Notes under the pieces: model-generated
Told to the model about the DNA's origin: nothing
Databases searched by the model: none
What the model saw: the letters and a program-made list of their open reading frames with translations, nothing else
Position numbers and translations under genes: made by a program
DNA from: Mycolicibacterium peregrinum
GTDB lineage: Bacteria > Actinomycetota > Actinomycetes > Mycobacteriales > Mycobacteriaceae
DNA length: 64,000 nt
Assembly: GCF_001665785.1 (NCBI RefSeq)
Contig: NZ_LZSO01000039.1
Span: 62,001 to 126,000 of the forward strand
Reading direction: 5' to 3'
Part shown: positions 28,019 to 35,279 of the stretch, piece after piece
How positions within the stretch are numbered: position 1 is the first letter of the stretch
Layout: the number at the start of each line of letters is the position of its first letter

Positions 28019-28584
28019 CGTACAAGATCGACCCGGATGTGCTGCACACCGTGGCCAAGCAGGTCGTCGGCCTGCCGCTGGAAGACGGCGGGCTACTCAC
28101 ACACTCAATCGAGCGGCTCGCCGCCGAGTATCCCGACCTGATCGACACCGGACCGGGCCGGTGGGTGGGCAGCAAGGCCGGGGGAATCCTCGGCAAGGTC
28201 AGGTTCCTGTACTTCAGCCGCCGTGAGTATCTCGTGCTTTTCGGTTCCCCCACTGGGACACAGGGCTTTTCCGGACGCTACAAGCACGTCGACATCCACA
28301 AGCTCCTGCTCGCCGGACAGATCGACTCTTACGACCTCGATTCCGACGACATCGTGCCGTTGCCGACGCTGCTGCCCGGCGAGCGCACCTGTCTGGAGCG
28401 CGGGCATGCCCGCGGCCTGACCATCCACCCCGGGTCGTGGCACCTCGAATATGGCCGCGGCGCCGTCGTGACCACGCTGCCCTTCGCGATGGTCGACACG
28501 CTGCTGGTATCGCTGGAGTTCGAATCCGTACGGCGTTCGACGGCCGAGTTCAGCAAGCTGGTCAGCCGGCGATTTCGCCGCTGA
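28015..28584 (+). CDS. ERG2/sigma-1-receptor family protein (C-8 sterol isomerase-like)
   Basis: A 189-residue protein whose central part matches, from memory of the family, fungal ERG2 C-8 sterol isomerase and the human sigma-1 receptor. The matching segments are EYLVLFGSP, GFSGRY (85-89), LLPGE (119-123) and SWHLEYGRGAVVTTLPFAMVDT (141-161). E145 of LEYGRG aligns with the ligand-binding Glu172 of the sigma-1 receptor. The N-terminal membrane helix of the eukaryotic proteins is missing, so this is probably soluble or peripheral. Its place behind two P450s suggests double-bond isomerisation of a sterol- or terpenoid-like substrate (inference). It ends the long operon just before a strong hairpin. 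Confidence 0.75.
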   Translation: MTYKIDPDVLHTVAKQVVGLPLEDGGLLTHSIERLAAEYPDLIDTGPGRWVGSKAGGILGKVRFLYFSRREYLVLFGSPTGTQGFSGRYKHVDIHKLLLAGQIDSYDLDSDDIVPLPTLLPGERTCLERGHARGLTIHPGSWHLEYGRGAVVTTLPFAMVDTLLVSLEFESVRRSTAEFSKLVSRRFRR

Positions 28585-28587
28585 CGC

Positions 28588-28617
28588 CGAACAGCCCCCG
28601 CAAGCAGGGGCTGTTCG
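28588..28617. terminator. Shared hairpin terminator between convergent genes
   Basis: An 11-bp perfect stem (CGAACAGCCCC / GGGGCTGTTCG) with an 8-base loop lies between the ERG2-like gene and the convergent gene ending at 28625. There is no U tract, as is common in mycobacteria. It can serve both strands. Confidence 0.75.
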
Positions 28618-28624
28618 CGAGAAA

Positions 28625-29074
28625 CTACGACGACGCGTAGAGCGCCTTGAACTTGTTCAGCGACTGCTGGATATCGCCCTTGAGCGCGGCGGCGACCACC
28701 ATGCCGATCGGCCCGAACAAGGCGGGCCCACCGAGATGTACGTCGAACGACACTTTCGCGCCCTCTCCGCCATCCACCTGGGCCGGCGTGATCTTTCCGA
28801 TCAGCTTGACCTTCACCCCGCCACGGCCATCGCCGTTGAGGGTCAGGGACTGCGGCGGCTTGTAGTTCACCAGCGTCCACTTCACGCGGTTCAACATGCC
28901 CTTGACTTCGACGATCGAGTCGATGACCGTGCCCTTTTCCAGGGTTTCGGGCAGCTTCGAACGCCACGCCCGGTGGATGCTGAGCCACTCGTCGTAACGG
29001 GACAGATCTGAGGCGTACTCCCACGCCTTCTCCGGCGGCAACGGAACATCGACGGAGACAGACAATTTGGCCAT
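28625..29074 (-). CDS. SRPBCC-fold protein, Rv0910-like
   Basis: A 149-residue START/polyketide-cyclase-like protein (SVSVDVPLPPEKAWEYASDLSRYDEWL at the N-terminus). In M. tuberculosis the gene at this place, Rv0910, has been reported as the toxin of a toxin-antitoxin pair with Rv0909. The same two-gene arrangement is kept here: the short Rv0909-like gene is 3 bp upstream and ctpE follows next. The fold binds hydrophobic ligands in a large cavity; toxicity of this homolog is an extrapolation. Confidence 0.82.
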   Translation of the reverse strand: MAKLSVSVDVPLPPEKAWEYASDLSRYDEWLSIHRAWRSKLPETLEKGTVIDSIVEVKGMLNRVKWTLVNYKPPQSLTLNGDGRGGVKVKLIGKITPAQVDGGEGAKVSFDVHLGGPALFGPIGMVVAAALKGDIQQSLNKFKALYASS

Positions 29075-29077
29075 AAC

Positions 29078-29257
29078 TTACTGCTGCGGTTCTTCCTTGT
29101 TGAGGGCGTTCTTCGCCGCTTCTTGCGCCTTGTCGACATGCTGGCTGTACTTGCCCTGCGTCTTCTCGTCGACGATGTCGCCGGCCTTGTCGATGACCTG
29201 CTCCACCTTGTCAGCGTTCTGCGACAACAGGCTCTTGGCCTTGTCCAGGAATCCCAT
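29078..29257 (-). CDS. Rv0909-like small helical protein (putative antitoxin)
   Basis: A 59-residue ORF, MGFLDKAKSLLSQNADKV at its start, strongly amphipathic and Lys/Glu-rich throughout, with a Gln-rich end. It matches the size, sequence style and position of M. tuberculosis Rv0909, directly before the SRPBCC gene (3-bp gap) and after ctpE. Rv0909 has been reported as antitoxin to Rv0910. The pattern also resembles CsbD-like or antitoxin Rv0909/MT0933 family proteins. The start ATG is supported by the conserved MGFLDKAK beginning. Confidence 0.78.
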   Translation of the reverse strand: MGFLDKAKSLLSQNADKVEQVIDKAGDIVDEKTQGKYSQHVDKAQEAAKNALNKEEPQQ

Positions 29258-29315
29258 CAGCCCACCCTATCTTCTCGATTCTCGACTGAACGCTGGCCAT
29301 TCTCCCCGCAGCCAG

Positions 29316-31808
29316 CTATCTCCACAACCGGCGCTTCTCCCCCAGGACCCTCCCCTGAACCCACCAGAGCACCTCCACCAGCGATGCTCCGACCAGGCCG
29401 ATGCCCAGTGCAACCGCGGTGACCTTGAGGTTCGACGGATCAAGCATGAACAGGCGTTGAGCCAACGGCAAACAAAAAATCAGCACGTATGCCAACCCGG
29501 AAAACGCGACCAGGGCCACGCGCCACCACTCATAGGGGCGGGCCACCACCGACAGCACCCACAGTGAGGACACCAGCAACGTGATCAGCGCCGCCGTCGA
29601 GGCCTGCGTCTGCTCCGTCAGATCGGCATCCCGGCCCTGATACGCCACCAGGTAGGAGATGAAAGTTACGGTGCCGACCACCAGGCCGGAGGGCAGTGCG
29701 GCCGTCATCACCCGGCGCACGAAACCCGTGTGGGCGCGCTCGGTGTTCGGGGCCAGCGACAGGACGAACGCCGGGATACCGATGGTGAACCAGGCCGCGA
29801 TGGTCACGTGGATCGGCTGGAACGGGAACAACAGCGGATCGGTGCCGAACAACTTGGACGACAATCCGGCCAACGCAACCAGGATCGCCAACAACACCGA
29901 GTACACGGTCTTGGTGAGGAACAGATTCGAGACGCGTTCGATGTTGCCGATCACCCGCCGACCCTCACCGACCACATAGGGCAGCGTGGCGAACTTGTTG
30001 TCCAGCAACACGATCTGCGCCACCGCACGCGACGCCGAACTGCCCGAGCCCATCGCGACGCCGATGTCGGCATCCTTGAGGGCCAGCACGTCGTTGACGC
30101 CGTCACCGGTCATCGCCACCGTGTGTCCGCGTGACTGCAGGGCGTGCACCATGGCCCGCTTCTGATCCGGACGCACTCGGCCGAACGTCGTGTATTCGTC
30201 CAGGGTTTCGGCCAACTGCTCAGGTTCGTGAGGCAACTGGCGGGCATCCATCGTCTCGCCGTGCAGTCCGAGCTTGCCCGCCACCGCACCCACCGACACC
30301 GCGTTGTCCCCGGAGATCACCTTGACCGAAACATGTTGGGAAGCGAAGTATTCGATGGTGTCAGCGGCATCGGGACGGATCCGCTGCTCCAGCACCACCA
30401 ATGCGACCGGGGTGACCATGCCCGGGGCCTGCGGCGCGTCGACCGCCAGGTCGGACGACCCGACCAGCAGCACCCGCAGCCCCTGGGCCCCGATCTGCTC
30501 GGCTTCCTCGGCCACCGGTGAGCTGGAGTCCAACAACACATCCGGGGCGCCGATCACCCAGTTGCCGTGCTCGCCGTAGGACGCACCGCTCCATTTGGTG
30601 GCGGACTTGAACGGGGCCGTCGCGGTGGCCTTCCATCCCGGCGGCGTCGCGAAAGCCTCGGCGATGGCCAGCATGCTCGCATTGGGCCGGGCGTCATCGG
30701 CAGCCAACTGTGCCAACGCCTCTGTGACAGTATTTTCGCGATCCCCGTGACAGTGCTTCAGATCGCTGACCCGCATACCGTTTTCGGTCAACGTGCCGGT
30801 CTTGTCCGCGCACACCACGTCGACGCGGGCCAGACCTTCGATCGCCGGAAGCTCGTTGACCAGGCACTGGCGTCGGCCCAACCGCACCACCCCGACCGCG
30901 AATGCGATCGACGTCATCAGCACCAGGCCCTCGGGCACCATCGGCACCAAGGCTCCCACCATGCGCAACACCGGTTCATGCCACACCGCATCGGTGGTGA
31001 AGACCTGACTCATGATGATTGCCAGCGACTCTCGCCAGCCGCCCTCGTTGGCGACGATGTCGTGGTAGGTCCGCTTGAGCGAGTCCAGGACCCGAGGGTC
31101 GGTGGTGAACAGCTGGGTGTAGATGGTGAGCAGGCCGGCGGGCACCAGCAGGTAGGTGATGAACTGCAGGATCTTGTTGATGCCGTTGCGCAGTTCGGAT
31201 TTCACCAGCGTGAACTTGGAGGCCTCCTCGGCGAGCTTGGCGGCGTACGCCTCGTGCCCGACCTTGGTGGCGCGGTAGGCGCCGGAACCGGCGACCACGA
31301 AACTGCCCGACATCACCGCATCACCCACGGCTTTGACGATCGGATCGGCCTCGCCGGTCAACAGCGACTCGTCGACCTCAAGGTTGGAATCCTCGATGAT
31401 CTCGCCGTCCACCACGATCTGATCGCCCGGGCCGAGTTCGATGATGTCGTCGAGCACGACCTCGGCGGGCAGTACCGCGCGGCTACCGGATTCTCTCCGC
31501 ACCGTGGGCTTGGCCTGTCCGACGATGGCCAGCTTGTCCAGGGTCTGCTTGGCCCGGATCTCCTGGATGATGCCGATGGCGCTGTTGGCGATGATCAGCA
31601 GGCCGAACGCCCCGTTGATCAACGAACCGGTGGACAGCACGATCAGAAACAGCACACCCAGGATCGCGTTGATCCGGGTGAACACGTTGCCGCGGATGAT
31701 CTCGGAGATGCTGCGCGCCGCACGCGTCGGGACGTCGTTGCTCTTACCCTCGGCTACCCGCTGGGCCACCTCGGCATCGGTGAGACCAGTGACATTGATC
31801 GTCGTCAT
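29316..31808 (-). CDS. ctpE: Cation-transporting P-type ATPase CtpE
   Basis: An 830-residue P-type ATPase with the actuator motif LLTGEAD, phosphorylation motif DKTGTLTENG, and TGDGVND in the P-domain. The M4 segment LVPMVPEGLVLMTS and overall sequence match mycobacterial CtpE, which has been described as a calcium transporter needed under low Ca2+. Its order next to the Rv0909/Rv0910-like pair and Rv0906-like gene is the M. tuberculosis order. It is longer than I recall for the M. tuberculosis protein. The extra residues lie between QLFTTD and PVLRMVGAL, just before M4, and contain a second FTTD. Confidence 0.93.
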   Translation of the reverse strand: MTTINVTGLTDAEVAQRVAEGKSNDVPTRAARSISEIIRGNVFTRINAILGVLFLIVLSTGSLINGAFGLLIIANSAIGIIQEIRAKQTLDKLAIVGQAKPTVRRESGSRAVLPAEVVLDDIIELGPGDQIVVDGEIIEDSNLEVDESLLTGEADPIVKAVGDAVMSGSFVVAGSGAYRATKVGHEAYAAKLAEEASKFTLVKSELRNGINKILQFITYLLVPAGLLTIYTQLFTTDPRVLDSLKRTYHDIVANEGGWRESLAIIMSQVFTTDAVWHEPVLRMVGALVPMVPEGLVLMTSIAFAVGVVRLGRRQCLVNELPAIEGLARVDVVCADKTGTLTENGMRVSDLKHCHGDRENTVTEALAQLAADDARPNASMLAIAEAFATPPGWKATATAPFKSATKWSGASYGEHGNWVIGAPDVLLDSSSPVAEEAEQIGAQGLRVLLVGSSDLAVDAPQAPGMVTPVALVVLEQRIRPDAADTIEYFASQHVSVKVISGDNAVSVGAVAGKLGLHGETMDARQLPHEPEQLAETLDEYTTFGRVRPDQKRAMVHALQSRGHTVAMTGDGVNDVLALKDADIGVAMGSGSSASRAVAQIVLLDNKFATLPYVVGEGRRVIGNIERVSNLFLTKTVYSVLLAILVALAGLSSKLFGTDPLLFPFQPIHVTIAAWFTIGIPAFVLSLAPNTERAHTGFVRRVMTAALPSGLVVGTVTFISYLVAYQGRDADLTEQTQASTAALITLLVSSLWVLSVVARPYEWWRVALVAFSGLAYVLIFCLPLAQRLFMLDPSNLKVTAVALGIGLVGASLVEVLWWVQGRVLGEKRRLWR

Positions 31809-31874
31809 CCGCGAAAAGTCCTCGTCCCGTCGGTGTCGTGGAGCTCAAGCCGTCAGTTTGCCACCGGAAACCGG

Positions 31875-32990
31875 TCAGAACTCCCACCACGGGTCGAGTG
31901 CCGCGGACGCGGCGTCCACCCGCTGCCCCGGGCGCGGCACCGCGATCTGCACCCCGGCCGGATCGGCCGCAGTCAGCAATCGGCGCACCGGCTCGGCCCA
32001 CGGGTGCGGCGCCAGCCGGAACGTCGCCCAGTGGACCGGCACCAACAACCCGGAATCGGCGACGTCCAGATGGGCGCGCACCGCCTCCTCTGGATTCATG
32101 TGGATGTCGGGCCAACTCGGGTGATACGCCCCGACCGGAAGCAGGGTCAGATCGAAAGGCCCGTATTCCGAACCGATCTCGGCGAAGCTCTTGGTGTAGC
32201 CGGTGTCTCCGCCGAAGAAAGCCCGGTGCTGCGGCCCGACGAAGGCCCACGACGCCCACAGCGTGGTGTTGCGCTGGAACAGCCGCCCGGAGAAGTGCCG
32301 GGCGGGCGTGCACACCAGGGTCAGCTCGCCGATCCGGTGGCTCTCGTTCCAGTCCAGCTCGATGATCCGCTCTTCGGGTATCCGCCATTTGCGCAGATGC
32401 GCCCCGATACCCAGCGGCACCACGAACGGCGCCCGCTGGGTCCGGACCAACCCCAGGACCGTCTCGATATCGAGATGGTCGTAGTGATCGTGGCTGATCA
32501 CCACGGCGTCCACGGCCGGCAGAGCTTCCAGCGGCAGCGGCGGCTCATGCAGCCGCTGCGGGCCCACCACGCGCGACGGCGAACAGCGACGGCTCCACAC
32601 CGGATCGGTCAGCACCCGGTACCCGTCGATCTCCACCAGCGCGGTGGAGTGCCCATACCAGGACACCGCGCACGACGCGGCTTCTCCGCCGTCGTTTTCG
32701 GTGGGTTCGGCGAGCGGGATCAACCCCGGCGGCCGGCTGGCCGAACGCGAGCTGAGCATCTCGCTGAGCAGCATGCGCCACTCTTCCCGGCTCATGGTGA
32801 CGCCGGGAGAGGCCGGCTCGATGTTGACGAACACACCGTCGGCGTACTGCAGGGACCGCTGCGCCACCGGGCGGATGTCGCGGGGCAGTGCCCCCACCGA
32901 CGCGTAGGTGCCGTTCAGCGCACGCACCAACCACCCGCCGGCGAGCAGTGAAGCCGACCTGACACCCAACCGCAGCGCAGCGCCCAGCAT
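31875..32990 (-). CDS. Metallo-beta-lactamase-fold hydrolase, Rv0906-like
   Basis: A 371-residue protein with the metal-binding HxHxDH motif (SHDHYDH) near residue 180, plus later His/Asp residues in FFGGDTGYT and LLPVGAYHPSW. The layout matches the NAPE-PLD/UlaG-like branch of the metallo-beta-lactamase fold, which cleaves phosphodiester or amide/lactone bonds. The N-terminal 20 residues are hydrophobic and may anchor it. It lies 1 bp after echA6 and before ctpE, as Rv0906 does in M. tuberculosis. Substrate unknown. Confidence 0.87.
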   Translation of the reverse strand: MLGAALRLGVRSASLLAGGWLVRALNGTYASVGALPRDIRPVAQRSLQYADGVFVNIEPASPGVTMSREEWRMLLSEMLSSRSASRPPGLIPLAEPTENDGGEAASCAVSWYGHSTALVEIDGYRVLTDPVWSRRCSPSRVVGPQRLHEPPLPLEALPAVDAVVISHDHYDHLDIETVLGLVRTQRAPFVVPLGIGAHLRKWRIPEERIIELDWNESHRIGELTLVCTPARHFSGRLFQRNTTLWASWAFVGPQHRAFFGGDTGYTKSFAEIGSEYGPFDLTLLPVGAYHPSWPDIHMNPEEAVRAHLDVADSGLLVPVHWATFRLAPHPWAEPVRRLLTAADPAGVQIAVPRPGQRVDAASAALDPWWEF

Positions 32991-32991
32991 G

Positions 32992-33726
32992 TCAGGCCCC
33001 GGTGAAGTTCGGCGGCCGCTTCTCGATCCGGGCCACCTGGGCTTCGATGACGTCCTGGCTGCCCCACGCCTTGTCGAACAGCTCCTTGTGGGCGGGCCAC
33101 GACTCCTCGTAGGCGCCGTCGTCGTTGAGCACCCGCTTGGCGTGCTGCAGCGCCAGCGGGGCGAACCCGGCGAGCTCGGCGGCCCACTTCTGGGCGTCGG
33201 CCAGCGTGCCGATGCGGTTGGCCATGCCGGTCTGCAGCGCGGTCTCCGCGGTGAGCCTTTCGGCGCCGAGCAGCATGCCGCGTGCCCGACCGTAACCCAC
33301 CAGCGAGGTCAGTCGCCGGATGCTCCAGTTGTCCAAGGCCAGGCCGTACTTCGCGACCGGGAACTGGAAGTAGGCCTCGGGGGCGACGACCCGCAGATCG
33401 CAGATCATCGACAAGATGACGCCCGCACCGATCGCCGGGCCGTTGATCGCACCGATGACCGGAACCGGCGCCTTGTCGATCGCCAGGTTCAGCGCCAGGG
33501 CCTTGTCGGGGAGCTTCTCGGCCATGCCCGCGGCGTCGGTCAGGTCCGCGCCCGAGCTGAACACCGGGCCCGCGCCGGTCAGCACGATGGCCCGGATGTC
33601 CTGCTCAGCGGCATGCTCGACCGCTTCCCGCAAGCTGTCGACAAGCTCGCAGTTCAGCGCGTTGCGCCGCTCCTCGCGTTGCAGTTCCAGGGTCAGGACA
33701 CTGCCGTCTCTGGTCACACCAATCAT
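32992..33726 (-). CDS. echA6: EchA6, crotonase-fold fatty acyl-CoA-binding protein
   Basis: A 244-residue crotonase-fold protein nearly collinear with M. tuberculosis EchA6 (INGPAIGAG, YGLALDNWSIRRL, MANRIGTLADAQ, AWGSQDVIEAQVARIEKRPP). EchA6 is reported to lack hydratase activity and to deliver acyl-CoA to FAS-II for mycolic acid synthesis; it is the target of tetrahydropyrazo-pyrimidine compounds. The usual catalytic Glu positions appear replaced here too (DNWSIRRL region). It is divergent from accD3 across only 26 bp, and the first codon is probably the 5' end of the mRNA. Confidence 0.92.
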   Translation of the reverse strand: MIGVTRDGSVLTLELQREERRNALNCELVDSLREAVEHAAEQDIRAIVLTGAGPVFSSGADLTDAAGMAEKLPDKALALNLAIDKAPVPVIGAINGPAIGAGVILSMICDLRVVAPEAYFQFPVAKYGLALDNWSIRRLTSLVGYGRARGMLLGAERLTAETALQTGMANRIGTLADAQKWAAELAGFAPLALQHAKRVLNDDGAYEESWPAHKELFDKAWGSQDVIEAQVARIEKRPPNFTGA

Positions 33727-33752
33727 GTGGCCAGCCTATATACGCTCAAGCC
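33727..33752. promoter_or_regulatory. Bidirectional leaderless promoter, echA6/accD3
   Basis: The whole divergent gap is 26 bp. The self-complementary hexamer TATATA at 33737-33742 sits exactly in the middle, 10 bp from each start codon (ATG 33726 on the minus strand, GTG 33753 on the plus strand). A single symmetric -10 could therefore serve both directions and give leaderless or near-leaderless mRNAs. Confidence 0.65.
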
Positions 33753-35225
33753 GTGAGTCGGATCGGCGCCCGCGCGCTTCGTGATGCAGTGCTCGACGAG
33801 GGCTCGTTCAAGAGCTGGGACAGCCCACCTCTTGAGATCGCCCGTTCTGAGGATTACCAGCGAGAACTGGCCGAAGCGTCGGCGAAGACGGGGCTCGACG
33901 AATCCGTGCTGACCGGGGAAGGAACCATCTTCGGCCGCCGCGTGGCCGTGGTCGCCTGCGAGTTCGACTTCCTGGCCGGGTCCATCGGGGTGGCCGCCGC
34001 CGAGCGGATCACCGCCGCCGTGACGAGAGCCACAGCCGAGCGGCTGCCGATCCTGGCTTCCCCGAGCTCCGGCGGGACCCGGATGCAGGAAGGCACCGTG
34101 GCTTTTCTGCAGATGGTCAAGATCGCCGCCGCCGTCGAACTGCACAAGCAGGCCCACCTGCCCTACCTCGTCTACCTGCGGCATCCCACCACCGGCGGGG
34201 TGTTCGCCTCCTGGGGTTCACTCGGGCACGTCACCGCCGCCGAGCCCGGCGCGCTGATCGGTTTCCTCGGGCCCAGGGTGTACGAGCACCTGTACGGCGA
34301 ACCGTTCCCGTCCGGCGTGCAGACCGCCGAGAATCTGCACGCCCACGGCGTGATCGACGGGGTGGTGCCGCTCGCGCTGCTGCGCGACACCCTGGACCGC
34401 ACGCTGCGGGTGGTCGTGGACACTCCTGTCCCGCCCCCTGCGCCTACGGCCCCTGAACCACTGCCCGACGTGCCGGCCTGGGAATCGGTGCTGGCCTCGC
34501 GGCGGCCCGACCGCCCCGGAGTGGGGTACCTGTTGCGGCACGGAGCCACGGACCGGGTGCTGCTCTCCGGAACCGAACGCGGCGAGGCCGCGACGATGCT
34601 GCTGGCCCTGGCCCGCTTCGGCGGACAGCCCGCGGTGGTGCTCGGCCAGCGCCGCAGCGAGGGTGGGCTGGTCGGGCCCGGCGCGCTGCGCGAGGCCCGG
34701 CGCGGCATGGCGTTGGCGGCCGGACTGCAGCTGCCGCTGGTCCTGGTGATCGACACCCCGGGCCCGGCCCTGTCGATCGAGGCCGAGCAGGGTGGGCTGG
34801 CCGGCGAGATCGCCCGCTGCCTGGCCGAATTGGTCACGCTGGACACCCCGACGGTGTCGGTGCTGATGGGCCAGGGCAGCGGCGGGCCCGCCCTGGCGAT
34901 GGTGCCCGCCGACCGGGTGCTGGCCGCGGCCAACGGCTGGCTCGCGCCCCTGCCGCCCGAGGGGGCCAGCGCGATCGTCTTCCGCGATACCGCGCATGCC
35001 CCGGAACTGGCTGCCGCACAAGGGGTTCGGTCGACAGACCTGCTGCGGGCCGGCATCGTCGATGTGATCGTGCCCGAGCATCCCGACGCTGCGGACGAGC
35101 CACGAGCCTTCACCCAGCGACTGTCGACCGCGATCGGCAGCGAGCTCTCCCAATTGCGGGCCGTGCCCGGCGAGCAGCGACTGCAGACCCGGCTGGACCG
35201 TTACCGGCGGATCGGGCTCGGGTGA
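33753..35225 (+). CDS. accD3: AccD3, acyl-CoA carboxylase carboxyltransferase subunit
   Basis: A 490-residue carboxyltransferase-like protein containing both an AccD-like N-half (VVACEFDFLAGSIG, SSGGTRMQEG) and an AccA-like C-half (GRPGVG..., QGSGGPALAMVPADRVLA). It matches M. tuberculosis AccD3, whose exact acyl-CoA substrate is not established. The GTG start is fixed by the 26-bp divergent gap. In M. tuberculosis the next gene beyond accD3 is prrA; here a YhgE-type gene intervenes. Confidence 0.9.
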   Translation: MSRIGARALRDAVLDEGSFKSWDSPPLEIARSEDYQRELAEASAKTGLDESVLTGEGTIFGRRVAVVACEFDFLAGSIGVAAAERITAAVTRATAERLPILASPSSGGTRMQEGTVAFLQMVKIAAAVELHKQAHLPYLVYLRHPTTGGVFASWGSLGHVTAAEPGALIGFLGPRVYEHLYGEPFPSGVQTAENLHAHGVIDGVVPLALLRDTLDRTLRVVVDTPVPPPAPTAPEPLPDVPAWESVLASRRPDRPGVGYLLRHGATDRVLLSGTERGEAATMLLALARFGGQPAVVLGQRRSEGGLVGPGALREARRGMALAAGLQLPLVLVIDTPGPALSIEAEQGGLAGEIARCLAELVTLDTPTVSVLMGQGSGGPALAMVPADRVLAAANGWLAPLPPEGASAIVFRDTAHAPELAAAQGVRSTDLLRAGIVDVIVPEHPDAADEPRAFTQRLSTAIGSELSQLRAVPGEQRLQTRLDRYRRIGLG

Positions 35226-35275
35226 TTTGGGTGCGTTTGGTAACGGTCAGCGTTACCAAACGCACCGAAATCACC
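35221..35275. terminator. Long near-perfect hairpin ending accD3
   Basis: A 16-bp perfect stem (35230-35245 with 35251-35266, loop GTCAG) is extended by a further 8 bp after one mismatch (35221-35228 with 35268-35275). The accD3 stop codon (35223-35225) is inside the stem, and the convergent gene ends 4 bp beyond. It should terminate both transcripts. Confidence 0.85.
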
Positions 35276-35279
35276 AGGC

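Noticed and set aside
30567..32951. A 794-codon plus-strand frame across ctpE and the Rv0906-like gene
   Set aside because: Opposite strand to two recognisable proteins; composition (His, Asp, Gln, Arg) is that of the complementary frame of GC3-rich genes.
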